NCBI GenBank assembly: GCA_014898415.1
Contig: RCTD01000004.1
Coordinates: 805,001 to 869,000, forward strand
From: Stromatinia cepivora
Taxonomy: Eukaryota; Ascomycota; Leotiomycetes; Helotiales; Sclerotiniaceae
Length of the DNA: 64,000 bases
Direction of reading: 5' to 3'
Of this stretch, positions 11,531 to 23,700 are shown one piece after another (the stretch's first letter is position 1; each line of letters begins with the position of its first letter). Position numbers and translations under genes: made by a program. The notes below the pieces were generated by a model, which was not told the DNA's origin, made no database searches, and worked only from the letters and a program-made list of their open reading frames with translations.

Positions 11531-12421
11531 TGTTCCTTCGATTCTTGTCCTTATGGTGTTGTTGATCTAAGTCGATAAAGTTGAAGATCGAAGAGTGGAA
11601 AGTCGGAAGTTGAAGATGGAAAACTAAAACAGGAAAGAAAAATAGACTCAAGGAAGACAATCTTAAGAACCACAGCGAAGAAAGCGGGGAAGTCGGAAAA
11701 GCTAGAAGTGAATATCTGATATTGAGCTAGAATGGGACAAGAGAGGAAAGAGTGAGACTTGAGCGGAGAACGTAGCAACATTGAAGTTGAATAAACAGAC
11801 AAACTGAAGCGATCAAAGTTTCCATGCCGGGAAGAGATCATAATTTAGTCCAGTGCACGAAAAAGGAGAGAACTCATCAAACGCAGTCACTTAACATCTG
11901 AACATATAAGGATCTTACATGAATTTCTATCATCCCATGCCATCTCAACCTTCCAAACACTACAAATATGATACTATCCAGTGAAAAGTAAAAGCTGATA
12001 TCTAAGTACCCATCAAACACACCGAAATCCTCCAAAAATCAAAGATACAGCGCTAATAAATCTACCAACATAAACCAATTAATCAATCTTCAAAGCGACC
12101 ATGTAGTCATCTCATCAATATCAGGGTATCTCAAATACATCTAACCGAATTTCCATTAACAACCACATCCATCCATAAGCGATTCATCATCCATTGCTGC
12201 ACCACAGAGGAATTCCCCTTTATAAAAGAAAATTAGACCAACAAAATAGTAAACCTGGGGCGGCCCCCAAAAACTTCGGCTTTCCGTACTTTTTTCTGTT
12301 ACACCAACTCATCAGGCGTTCATTTGACCGCGGTCTAGCCAACTACACCATCAGGCCCGCGAGGTGATGCTGGAGCCTAGCGAATTTGTAAATCAATCGG
12401 TAGTCAATGTGCGTCGCGTAT
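11531..12421. other. intergenic region
   Basis: No gene supported. The first part (to about 11850) is rich in pyrimidines on the minus strand, as expected of a 5' leader or promoter of the BTB gene. The rest is the 3' flank of the membrane-protein gene. A D-arm-like sequence near 12335-12360 is discussed among the rejected items. Confidence 0.45.
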
Positions 12422-13868
12422 TCATTCAGTGTCAACCCTATCTGACATTGGAACTTGTACCGCGGGAGCATGTTCGGCAGCAGTATCCTTGAATGCCGCT
12501 TCTGCCTGTGGTACAGAGTCCGATTCGCCCACAGTTGCATCCTTTTGACGGACCGCGTCCCAGCTCCAATTTTCATTGACAGCTTCGACTTCCGCCTTTT
12601 TCAACCACTCCTCCCATTTCACTGTTTTTGGCGCAGCTCCACTAGTCTTCACCCATCCGATTTTCTTTGTCTCCCGGATTGCATACCATAGTGTTCGGGT
12701 AAACGAAGGCTTTCCTTCAACATCGTTTTCATCTTGAGCCAAGTGTGCTTCCCGTGCCGATTCAGGTGTAACATCTTTCCATTCATAGCTCGACAGATCC
12801 CAGAATCTCCCCTTGTTCATGAGAGCTACACCCCAGAATGCGCCATTGAGAACTATATAGGATGCACCAATGGAAATTTGCATCTGGAAATCACAGTTCC
12901 CGAGAAGCACGACTGAAACCATGAGTAGGAAGGTACCAAAGCCGACGAGTACTCGGTAAGGATCCGTAGCGACGTAGTATTGACATTCTTCAGTTCCGTT
13001 GTACAATTCCCGGGCAACCTCCTCATCACATCTAACTACGACAAAGGCGCCTTCCCTGGTGCGGATCACAACGTCACCCAATGGGACTTTACTGTTGTTA
13101 TTGCGATTCATGAGTGCAGGTGACCAGCATGATGCGTAGCCTACAATAGATGAGGCAAGAGAGATAGTGAAGAGGGCAACGCAAGCAGTTCCGTCATGCG
13201 TTAATACCGCCCATATGAAAAGGCCAATGGTCAAGAAAAATGATATAAGAGATAGACAGTTGAGAGGGGACCAGAATTTAGCTGGTACGTGAGGTTTCTT
13301 GCCATCCAGGCTAGTTGAGCGATGGGTAATTTTGGCTGCGAGAGTGTCCCGACGCCGAGGTTGAACTCTTGTCCCACTTTCTAGATGTGCAGTTTCAATA
13401 CTACTCGAAGCCGAAACCTGTCTCTCTTTGTTTGTAGATGCAGGTGGTGACGCTACCTGCCGCGGGGCATTTCTATGCTTGATTTCGAAAACTTTGAACT
13501 CGAAAGGCTTAAGCTCTTCTATTGGATGTATGATATTTGGGAAGAAGTTCAGTGATTGTACGTAAACTCCATTATGGACACCGACAACAGCCGCGTTGAC
13601 CTGTGGCATCCGAGAAGGACGAGAGGATTTGAGGAGGACTTGTGGTGCGGGGATGATTCGAGGGAGCATACACATCCATGAGGAGGTCATGGCTTGGGAG
13701 TGTTCAGCCATGGCAGATTCTCCTATGACTGCCAATAGCGACACGATATCTAATCTCCATCCATCACTTGGGCAATTGTTAGTTTATGGTCAATATATGA
13801 CCAGCATGCGAAAAATGATGTCGAACATACCGAACCTCTTTCCCGGTGGGAAACCATGAACCTGCCAT
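12422..13868 (-). CDS. four-helix membrane protein, fungal, function unknown
   Basis: Two exons, 13868-13831 and 13766-12422; the intron 13830-13767 has a GTATGT donor, a CTAAC branch and an AAG acceptor. They give 460 residues starting MAGSWFPTGKEVRDGWRLDI. An additional upstream exon is possible, because the frame stays open for a few codons 5' of the ATG, back to a TAG. The N-terminal third is polar. Four hydrophobic segments follow: around LNCLSLISFFLTIGLFIWAVL, TACVALFTISLASSIVGYA, VLVGFGTFLLMVSVVLLG and ISIGASYIVLNGAFWGVAL. Between helices 2 and 3 is a soluble loop with VIRTREGAFVVVRCDEEVA. The C-terminal 130 residues are charged, with the conserved-looking FWDLSSYEWKD and TLWYAIRETKKIGWV. 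I do not recognise the family; similar proteins are found in ascomycete genomes as uncharacterised membrane proteins. Confidence 0.72.
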
Positions 13869-15520
13869 CTCAAGTCCTGTGCCGCAGGTATTGTCCACCA
13901 ACTATCTTCTCGAGTCTTCGGATTTCGAGTTCGAGTCAAACTATGAGTAAACGCGCCTGCGTTCCCTTTCTCTTCCCGAGTCTAATGTCTTCACTTCCTA
14001 GTAAGTTGGTACGCTTTCGATGTTTTCCCTGTCTTATCTGTATTTTATCATTTCCTCTCAAAGAAAATAAGCATCCATATAATGATCATCCGTAGAAAAA
14101 AGGAAACCTACAGAGCCTCAAGCAATCTTACCTATATATGACATCCATTTTGTTCATTCCATGCCCTCCACCACATAAAACAAGCAAGTCCCAATTCTAG
14201 CATCGCGTCTGACAAGCCCTTGGAGCTGAAAGGACGCGGATCGGGACGATCGTTACAGGGGGGGTGTGCTAGTAGGCTGTGCCTATATTTACCTGGTGGT
14301 ATGAGTAAGCCTATGGATATTGGATATCAAGTGCGCTTTTTCGTCTGAAATGTGCTTTTGTTATGAGGTTTTGGTAAGTATGAAAGTATATCAATATTTT
14401 GAATATATTTCTCTCAATATTTTTTGGGGAATTTCAAAATCCCTTCTGTAGCTAGTTTAGAAGTTGTAATAGGAATTAGCGTTTAGAGCCTACCTGGCAT
14501 TTAACGTTCGCAGCGTTCAGACCACCTTAAAGCCCCTATTGACTCACTCCCGTCCAAACTAGAAGCCCTATAACAGCCCGAGCCAAGCCCATATCACCCT
14601 AAGCACCCCATTCTCTTCCCTTTTCCAACCACATGTCCACCTAATTTGGGTTTCGTTTGTCGACTTCCATACATTTTAGAATCCTTCGAGAATTTTACAT
14701 CCGGCGGCTATGCACGAAACTGGAGTAGAGAGAGGTAAGGAGGAGGCACAGCGACAGGACTCGGATGAAGAAAAGCGAGTTATTTCCAATCATTTAGGTT
14801 ATTTGGAATAATGAACATTCTTGATTTGTTAATGAAGGGTTTGTGCCCAGCATTTGCAGCATAAGCGATGAGATACGAGTACAGTACCTATTCCATTCGA
14901 TAAATCTGAATGATGTGGTTTCTATTTTTGACATTATTAGACTTGGACTCAAGTATTTTAAGTAAATGTGCAGTGATCTATTGGATCACGAACGATATTC
15001 GATAGTGCCATAAATGCCATAAGTGCCATCTCTCGAAAAGCATTCAATCATATTACATACATTCATTTGTAGTTGCCTATCCGCAGGTACCCGGCTGCGC
15101 GTGACTGCATTGAGGCTGAGTTGTAATAGTCATTTGTTTCTTACTCATATCAGATTCGTCTCAGATTTCATACAACTACAACGATGTATGGGGGTGAAAA
15201 TTGAGACAAGAGCCTCATTATTAATCGAAATCGTGAAACAACATAAAAATATAAGATAGAGTAAAAGCATCAAATTATAAAGATAATATACCTAAAATCG
15301 TAGTAATCAGTCGTCTCACGTTGTAAACACTTGTATCCAAATCTCATGCACCTCAACGCCCGGTATCATCTCGTCCCATCCCATTTTCTTATTCCTGTCT
15401 CTTCGGACCCACCCCCACTCGATGGCATTAGGAGAAGGCCGTGGAGTTAAAGGAAAGAGCCTGGACGAGGCACGGTGCACGTTTGGTTGCGATAACCTCT
15501 CTGATCAATTACGTTGCTGA
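13869..15520. other. intergenic region
   Basis: About 1.65 kb with no supported gene. It includes the promoter region of the membrane-protein gene (13869-14100) and the 3' flank of the adenosine deaminase gene. Confidence 0.45.
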
Positions 15521-17516
15521 TCAATGTCGACCAGGCGCCGGTGTCCAATCATTCACCCAACTATATTCATCAACAATCCATTGACAGTAATCTCTCCATC
15601 TCGTAGTCCATTCCCTCGTGACGTCTTTTCTCTCTTCAGCATCCATGCAGCTATGCTCTAAACTCCATTTCGCAAGTTGTTTCCAGCCGTAAAGGGACAT
15701 TGATTCAGAGCCAATCATTACTTGATAGAAGTCGTGGGACAAGGATGATCTGTTATTGATTAATGAAGCTCTAAATGATGAACGTCGAGGAACATGCCTA
15801 TAAAATGTAGCATTGTCGCTATTAATCGTACAAGGCACATCGTTTGCCAGCAATATCGGAAGATTATGTCCTGCAACGTTAGGAGTGAGACCAAGGACCT
15901 CATTAGAGATAGGACAGGACTCGATGGCGATATTCTTCTCTTTGAATATCTGCATGAGAATAGGGTGTCTCGCAACTGCATAACCGTGCCCGATCCTCTT
16001 CGCATTAAGTAATATCGCATCGAAAAGATTACCGTCGACTTTGTCACCAACCGATAGTGTCTCCCCGCAATGGAATAGAAATGGGATGTCTAGTTTTTGG
16101 TCTCGGCATTTTCGACGGAATGCAAGAAATTCGGGCACAAAATGCCGAAGCTCATTTCCCATTTCTTCATGGCCCACAAGATCGAAACCTAGACTCTCAT
16201 TAATGGATGTGGGTGGAGTCGGAATTTGAGCTAAACTAACCACATAGTAGTTTTTGATACTTCTTCTTCAAATCAATGCATTCATCGAGGGCTACCTCGA
16301 TCTGATCCCTGTCGAATGAGCGAGGTGTGCAATAAATGACTTTCATGCCTCCGAAATACTGCTTATTATTTCGAATCTCCTGCATAGTCCTATGGAGTTC
16401 TTCATCGATGATATTCAAAATCCCTTCGTTGCCAATAGTTTTTGTGCCATCATCAGACTTTAGTGAATTTGTGGCCATAAAATTCGGTCGTATCTCAGCA
16501 TACTGAATATTGTCCCTAACGAAATCCTGAATACACTCCCGGGTGTAGTTTCTGAATGCCGACTCATAAGCAAATAGCCCTTTCATCATCTGAGTCCTGT
16601 GATTGAACTTTTCCCAAATACTAGTATTGTTAGCTATAATTGCCTGATTGAGAGTGCATACATACCCACGACCCGTTTGAGAACAATCATGGGCCTCCTT
16701 TTCCGAAATCAGCATTTTTCTCTCGAGCCATATTTCGGCACCAGTTGTACCGCTCAACTTTTGACCATTTTCATCCACAAAATTGAATTCCTTTTGGAAC
16801 TTCTGGTATGGCATCCATCTATTGGAGACGTAGTCACCATTCATAACATTCCCCAGGGGAACATAAATTTCTTTTTCCCCACCCTTCACGTGGGTCGCTT
16901 CATGAGGTGTCATCACCATGAAAGAAATGCGTGACGCGGCGTAATTCCCCGGCGACGTTAGAGGAAGAGTGCTCCGGATATACATTGCATCAATATTCCT
17001 GGCCTGTTGTATCAAAAACCGTGCTGGTAAGCATGAATTGAAATGGATGTGAAGGTGGGCGCCCTTGGGCATTCGTTTCGCGATTTCCATCAACTTCGTG
17101 CCATTGATGAGATCCACGTTTCCTAAGAAGTGTTCTCCTTGAGTTCTCTTACCAGTAGCTAGACCTTTCGCGTCGACTGGTCTCCCATAAGTCTTGTCCC
17201 AATCATAATCTCTGATTCTTTGGACGATTCTTGCCGCCCTTTTCTCCACGTCTGAAGCCAACTCTTCAGCTTCGGCATCAAATGCAGTTCTTCTTTCAGC
17301 TAGTTGAAGAGACTGGAGAGCTTTATCATAATCCTCTGGGGTATCGAATTCTCTTTTTTCAATTGCAACACGCCATATCTCCTTTGCTCTTGTCCCTGGC
17401 CTTCCAGATTGAGGCATCTTTAAGATACTGGACCTCGCCTTCTCTCTCTGGACCTCTTTGATTTCGCTGTCCGGCGCTTCCTCGCCGTCTTTAAGTAGTG
17501 AGCACAACACGCCCAT
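15521..17516 (-). CDS. adenosine deaminase-related enzyme (ADGF/CECR1 type)
   Basis: Exons 17516-16241, 16188-15798 and 15749-15521 give 631 residues. The first intron is GT-AG (GTTAGT...TCTAG). The second, 15797-15750, is 48 nt with GC-AG ends and a TTCATTAATC branch-like word; removing it restores SSLSHDFYQVMIGSESMSL, the segment that follows the metal site in this family. The family deaminates adenosine to inosine. Metal and catalytic motifs seen: HLHIHF (His156, His158), HCGE (His465, Glu468), RIGHG (His493) and INSDNA (Asp550). In adenosine deaminases the last motif is normally followed by a second Asp; here it is Asn551. The N-terminal 150 residues correspond to the ADGF dimerisation region. 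MGVLCSLLKDG is not a good signal peptide, unlike the secreted animal members, so the enzyme may be intracellular. Confidence 0.85.
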
Positions 17517-18634
17517 CCCATCTAACCCTATTATTACGAAGTTCTATAAGCAATGCTGCCTGGCAGAATTGTAGAGCTAGAATGACAATATGATAGCGTC
17601 CCTAAAAACTGTCATTGCCAGCTTGCCCACATATGTTGGAAATCTTAGTTGTGAAAATTATCACGAAGTCGCATGCTCGAATGCCCTGTAAGAGCTCAGC
17701 CACCCAGTGAGATTACTTGTTGTTTGCGCAAGAGCTCCTATTGGCTGCGGACCTCGTGCTTGTGTGATAGACCTGCGTTGCGTTGTATTTTGCCAGCGCA
17801 AGTTATTCAACAGAATTAGGTAGGCCGAAAAAAGGAACTTTCATTGACCAATTTTTGATTATCCAAAAACAAATTGGACAGTTTTCGTAGGAAGTGAAGG
17901 GTCGAAAGGGTCGAAAGGTCGTAAACAAGCATCAATGGTTGATAAGTTGATGAAGGGATTCTAATCATCAAGATAAGCACGCTTATCATCACCCGAGCAT
18001 AGCAAATGGCAATGCAAGGCTGAATGCAAGGCAATTTCTTGTAACCATTGCACCGGGACTTACTACCTATATATACAGACTACGCTTCAAGGTTGACATT
18101 GACCATGTCAGTTAACGACGGCCGAGCTTTGCCTATCACCGGTAGACTTTAAGGGTGGTAATGGCATATTTAGCTGTCCACACGAGCTATAGGAAGCTTG
18201 CCGAACACCCACCAGCACATGTACAGCACATCCATATATATAGGACTACTAGAGCTCCTTCCTGAGTACATTGAGAAATTGGTGTCATAAACATTGGCCC
18301 GAGCACTTCAAGATTGTCACCCAAGTGGGGAATACTCTCTGTTGTGGAAGACATTAAATCATCTGGTAGAAGCCTTGAATTTAAGCCTTAGGACGTAGTG
18401 GAGCATTCACAAAGAGGAAGTCGGTGTGCAGAAGATGAATCGTGGAAGTGTATTATGTACAGAGGACAACTTTTGTATTATCGATGTAGCGACGCTACTC
18501 TATCATGTAAATTTGCGCCAAACGCTCCTTTGCTACCCAATCAATATTTAATCGCCTTTAAAGGCTTACACCTTTCTCATGCTGAAACATCAACAGCAAT
18601 CAATTAACAAACTACCGATACAAAAGGTAGATCT
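17517..18634. other. intergenic region
   Basis: Promoter side of the adenosine deaminase gene and 3' flank of the SRP40 gene. A 69-codon frame at 18398-18607 shows no domain. No gene supported. Confidence 0.45.
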
Positions 18635-20044
18635 CTAGTCATCGAATTTAATGCCCTTTTTACCCTCGACGTCAATATAACCACCTCTGTAACTTCCACG
18701 CTTCTTCTTGTTCTTCTCCTTGGTAAACCCTTTGCCTTTTGTAACTATCAAATCCTCATGAGCCTTTTGAGCGTAATCATATGGTACATATGCATTACTA
18801 GACAATCTCGGGTCGACTATGGTGTCTTTGGGAATGCGAGAAAATGGTACATTCTGTTTTCTAGGAAGCTTGGCAGCAGGCATTGGTGGCAATGGTGGGT
18901 CTAATGCTTTCTCGTTTGATGAACCCTTGCCTTCAGAAAGAGTCTCGCTTGTGTCTGAGCTAGTCGCTGTCTCTTTCTTTATAACTTTGTCGGAATCGCT
19001 CTCGGAATCAGAGCCAGAACTGGAATCGGAATCGGAAGATGAATCGGAATCAGAATCAGGCAGTGGAGTTTTCTTTGCATTTGAGTGTGTAGAAGAATCG
19101 GAGTCGGAGTCGGAATCGGAATCTGAGTCGGAACCTGAGTCGGAGGAATCGTCTTCCTCAGAGCTAGATTCGGATGAAGAGGTCGAGGACTCCTTATCAG
19201 CAGCAGCTGTCTTGGCCTTCTTGGCTTTGGGGGCATCTTCTTCTGAAGTTGAACCAGCATCGGATGAAGATGAATCGCTATCTGAAGTAGCTTTGCGCTT
19301 CAAGGCATTGACTTTTGGCTTTGGCGAGGGAGATTTAATGGCCGATGGCGCATCATCTTCGTCATCGGCATCGCTATCGGAACTGCTGGACGAAGAGGAC
19401 GAAGAGGACGAAGAGGATGATGAGGAAGATCTTCGAGAAGAGTTCTTCTTAGTTGGTGGAGCATCTGCCATCTCAACATCACTTTCCTCTTCACTGCTGG
19501 AGTCACTACTATTGCTGCTGCTGCTGCTACTGCTGCTTGAAGTATCCGCAGATGAAGGCTTAGCTGCCTTGGGCTTTGGGGTTTCGTCCTTTTGAATGGC
19601 TGCAGCTTTAAGTGCTGCATTCTCCTCTTTCAACGCCTGCCACTCATTGTAGATATATTCAAGAGAGATAGCAGCACTTTCAGCTCCTGCTGTTACCTCG
19701 TCTCGGCTGCGACGTTCAGTCTTCAAGGTGCGACTGGTTTGCATGAGTTCGTGCTGTTCGAGGAATTTGCCGACAAGATCGAGTAAATGGGAAGGAATTC
19801 CTGACTTGGGAGGTTCACCGGCATCTCGACGGTTGAGGAGATCTTGTGCGAGTTTCTTGGCTTGGTTATTCTTCGATCGTCCTTCGTTGCCAGATTTGGT
19901 AGCTGAGGCTTGATTTGCATCAGTACCAGAGCCAGCAGGGAAAAGCCAATCTGGTTGTGGTTGACCGGAGGGGTTCTTTCTCTTTCCCAATGCCTGCATA
20001 TTGGCATTATCGCCCATATTGCGTTTATTTTGCTTTGGCCTCAT
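18635..20044 (-). CDS. SRP40: LisH / SRP40 C-terminal domain protein (Nopp140-like)
   Basis: A single exon of 469 residues. Near residues 83-107 is a LisH-type helix pair (SHLLDLVGKFLEQHELMQTS). Residues of about 165-375 are long serine runs alternating with Asp/Glu (SSSSSSSSSNSSDSSSEEES and similar), the casein-kinase-2-type acidic repeats of Nopp140/SRP40. The C-terminus carries the SRP40 domain (FSRIPKDTIVDPRLSSNAYV, KGFTKEKNKKKRGSYRGGYI, ending GIKFDD). In yeast Srp40 and animal Nopp140 this class chaperones snoRNPs in the nucleolus and works with RNA polymerase I. The opposite strand carries a 258-codon open frame that only mirrors the Ser/Asp repeats. The start could also be the second Met (MGDNANM). 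Confidence 0.9.
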   Translation of the reverse strand: MRPKQNKRNMGDNANMQALGKRKNPSGQPQPDWLFPAGSGTDANQASATKSGNEGRSKNNQAKKLAQDLLNRRDAGEPPKSGIPSHLLDLVGKFLEQHELMQTSRTLKTERRSRDEVTAGAESAAISLEYIYNEWQALKEENAALKAAAIQKDETPKPKAAKPSSADTSSSSSSSSSNSSDSSSEEESDVEMADAPPTKKNSSRRSSSSSSSSSSSSSSSSSDSDADDEDDAPSAIKSPSPKPKVNALKRKATSDSDSSSSDAGSTSEEDAPKAKKAKTAAADKESSTSSSESSSEEDDSSDSGSDSDSDSDSDSDSSTHSNAKKTPLPDSDSDSSSDSDSSSGSDSESDSDKVIKKETATSSDTSETLSEGKGSSNEKALDPPLPPMPAAKLPRKQNVPFSRIPKDTIVDPRLSSNAYVPYDYAQKAHEDLIVTKGKGFTKEKNKKKRGSYRGGYIDVEGKKGIKFDD

Positions 20045-20719
20045 ACTTATTAACGTATGAAGTTGAAAAAATTGTCTAGTTTAGGTATTGATCGCAAAAT
20101 TTACAATTGTTACAGCTTATCGGCAGAAAAAAAAAAGTTCCAAGGGAGAGATGATAAAAATCCGCTTATCTAGAACAGGAATAGTGTCACTTACCTTGAT
20201 GCGGTGTGTGACTAGGTAGGTGATCAAAAGCCGAATGTGAAGACAAGAAGAAAAAAAGCAACTCATTGCAAAGAAACCCATTCTCGAGATATTTTAAGCC
20301 TGTACTTTATCCTTTTGTATACTATAGTATTTTTTTAATTCAAAACATCTTTTCAAGGGAAAACTCACCCAAAAGATACCCATCATATCTCTGGGTTCAA
20401 TAAGACATCGGACCTTATAATTCCCGCCTCGAAGGCCCTTGCTTATGTAATGCTGGTGGTGCTTGCTTGATGTCAAGGGAACAAGAACCTAAGAGCTGGA
20501 GTGTCAAACTGTAAGCACCAAATAACCTAATATTTAAGCTGCACCTCATATGCTCTTTTACCTCTGTGGGCTATGCTGCGACTTTTGAATACTGTTTACC
20601 AACACGAAAAATGATTCTCGAGCCAACTGCAGAACAACTTCCAGTCCGCCTTCGCGAATAAATGATTGAAAGGGATACACAGAAAAGTCGCCTCGATTTA
20701 AGGAACGTGGCTCTGCCTC
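20045..20719. other. intergenic region between divergent SRP40 and SEC3 genes
   Basis: About 675 bp shared by two divergently transcribed genes. No gene of its own is seen. A poly-A tract lies near 20128-20137. Confidence 0.5.
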
Positions 20720-23700
20720 ATGGACGGTTCTTCACGAAATGGCTCTAGCGGGGTCAATGGCAGCGATAGGAGTGGTATGAGTAGAGCGGAAAGGTTCGAA
20801 GATGAGAAGAAACGAATTATCGAAAGCTGTTTTGGGAAGAAGGATCCGGATGGCTCTTGTGAGATTAGTTCACTTTGCGATAGAGGTATCAGCTGTGCTA
20901 ACCCCTCGGGCCTTTAGTATTGGAATCATATATCACACATATTAGAATTATTGAGGATGCTGCATATCCATCCTCTCCACCTCCTACAAATGCCAATCCG
21001 GATGCTAAAAAACCTCGTATTATAATCGTCGCCGTGCGCAAATCTGGACGGGTTCGGATGCACAAAGCTAGGGAAAATGCGAATGGGAGCTTTTCAATTG
21101 GCAAAACTTGGATGCTCGATGATCTATCTGCGGTAGAGTCTTTCAGTGGAGCAGTTCCTACGAGTGCTGAGGAAGAACAGCGCAAACAATGGGCTGGGGG
21201 TATGGGGTTTATTGTAACGATTGGAAAGCCCTATTATTGGCAGGCCAATACTCAGAAGGAAAAGCAATTCTTCATCGCAAGCTTGGTCAAGATCTATACA
21301 AAATACACTGGTGGAAAAGCGCCGGAACTTATTGGTTTTGATCCCAGAGAAAGGGAACAATTGTCTGGTATTTCATCTTCCGCACGACCACAACAACCTC
21401 CTCCCCAAGAATCTCGGCGGCCTCCGCAGCCCCAACAACTACCGTCTTCCGCATCTTCTCCATACGAACAGAACCAAAGTCGACCGTTCAAACGAGAGCC
21501 GTCCCGAGAGCCAGTGCTGCGTAGTCAACCTAGTCGAGATGCTGTACAACGCCCACCAGGCCAAGTGCCGGCCAATGCTAGTCCAGCTTTTCCACCACAG
21601 AATTCCCGACCTCCTATGCGGCCACAGCGTGATGCCTCGCCAAGTTCATCTGCTAAGCCAATTGGTGTTACACCTCAACAGAGTCAAACAAGTCTGCGTA
21701 GATTGGAAGGCGCTAATCCGAGCCAGGAATCTTTTGGACGCAGTGATGACAGTGGAAGCTTACCGCCTCGCTCACGCGGTGGCGCTAATGGTTTGCCTAA
21801 TGCACCAGGTCGCTTTCCTGATAGGAGCATCACACCCAATTCCCAACGTGGCCCTCCTGAATCCGGCTTTCCAAGTCCGAAACGGGACAGATCGACGGAT
21901 GCACCGCCAATGCCTGCTCCACTAACAATTCCACCTGAACGACGTCGACCTCCAATGCCAAATATTGGCGATGCGGCTCGCTTACGTGGTGCGGATTCAA
22001 TGGATAACATTGTGCCGGCGCCATTAGCTAGTCCTGGTATGCGCAGAGATGATATGCGGCCTCCCACTCGTAGCAGTGAACGATCAATACCTCGCGAGCG
22101 GGATACTAATGGAGATGGCAGTATCGACACCAAACTCACAGAGCCAGCATCATTGGAATCACCTCGTGATAATTTGGGAGATACCAGTAAGGATGAAGTG
22201 CCGCCGGTTCCAACACCTGCGCCAGCTATTACCTCTCCTGTCTCTCCAATTGTTTCGCCGACTACTCCCATTTCGCCATCGACAGAGGAGCAAGAGGACG
22301 AGGAAATGCGCCCCGGTCTTGGACCCATGATAAAAAAGAAATCCAAGGGCGATATTGCCAGCACTTTTCTCAGGGCGGCAAAAAATGCCAATGGTTTCAA
22401 GCCTCGTGCTGGTGGCGCAGCTGAACGTCTTAGAGAAGCAGCACTGGCAGCTAAATCTCCAAACGGGCCTGATGGTATCACCGGTGTGGTCCCAGCTCCT
22501 TCCTTAGTTCGGGCGTTTAGTAATGATAGTGCAACTACATTCAATGCTCCTGCCGCAGTTGTACCCACTGCTACACCCGAAGTTCCTTTTACTCCAGTTG
22601 AAGCACCTCCAGAAAAGTCGGCTGCACGCAAGGCTAATCCTGAAGTTATTCCGGAAGTCAAAATTACAGTCCCGGACAAGGATATACCAAGCACTGTTGG
22701 AAGTCTTCCAAAGGCATCAGATGCCGGTTCACTTGACAAGCCAAAGACTCGGGAACCTAAACGGCCGAAATCTGCTTCTGAGGCAATGCAAAAAGAACTT
22801 GCATCTTTAGGTATTGATCCCAGCTTTTTGGATGGTCGAGGCTCTGATCTTGTCAATGCTTGGGATGAATTTGGATGGGTAGGAGAAGGTGTGCATACAA
22901 AAGTTATCGATGCATTAAAAGATGATGTTGAGCGAGAGCTCAACAAAGTTCAAGCAGGAGGCTGGTTAAACCGATTGGAGGAAGAGGACGAACGAGTTGA
23001 AGCAATCAAAAGAGGGCTAGATACATGTATGGATGAATGTGACGAACTTGATGGTTTGCTCACACTGTATCTTGTGGAGCTTGGCGTAAGTTGCTTCATT
23101 GGATATATTCTCGAAGAATCTTGTAGATTAACAAATCATTTTAGACACTCAACGAGGATATTGCATATATTGAAGCCCAATCACAAGGTCTGCAGGTACA
23201 AACCGCCAATCAGAAGCTCTTACAAGTTGAACTTCAATCTCTATTGGACACGATATCGATTTCCTCATCACAGCTCGAGTGCCTGAAAACAGCATCATTG
23301 GAACGTCCTCATGATCTCGAGCTGGTTGAAAAGTCTTTGGTTGTTTTGTTCAAAGCTATGGTTACCATTGATCCTTCACTTAGTATTTCTGTTCCTAGAA
23401 GAAGCGAAGATAGTAGCGTCCATTCTGGGAGAACTGGAGGCTTCGGCAACAGCGAGATCGGAAGCATGCGGGTCTTACAAGAGAAGAAAGATGTCTACCG
23501 AGCTACGAGCGTTGAATTCCTTCAACGTTTGTATTCCTTTTTACAAATGAAATTCCGCGCTGCAATTGACGAAACAAGAAAAGCGTCAGACCGAGAAAAG
23601 GGTGGCAATATCACTAGAACAGCTGGGAAGGGCAAACTTGACCCACGCCATCATGATCTCGCGAGAAATATTCTTTGGAGATATAGTCCATTGATGTTGT

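Noticed and set aside
12335..12365. tRNA-like D-arm with an A-box pattern (TGGTGTAGTTGG) on the minus strand
   Set aside because: No T-arm or B-box (GGTTCGA type) follows, and neither the anticodon stem nor the acceptor stem pairs. At best it is a fragment.
18819..19595. 258-codon open frame opposite the SRP40 gene
   Set aside because: It merely mirrors the Ser/Asp/Glu repeats of the real gene; such repeats are stop-poor on both strands.
21684..22946. 420-codon minus-strand open frame inside SEC3
   Set aside because: It is the antisense of the Pro/Ser/Arg-rich linker and shows no domain; the plus strand is clearly Sec3.
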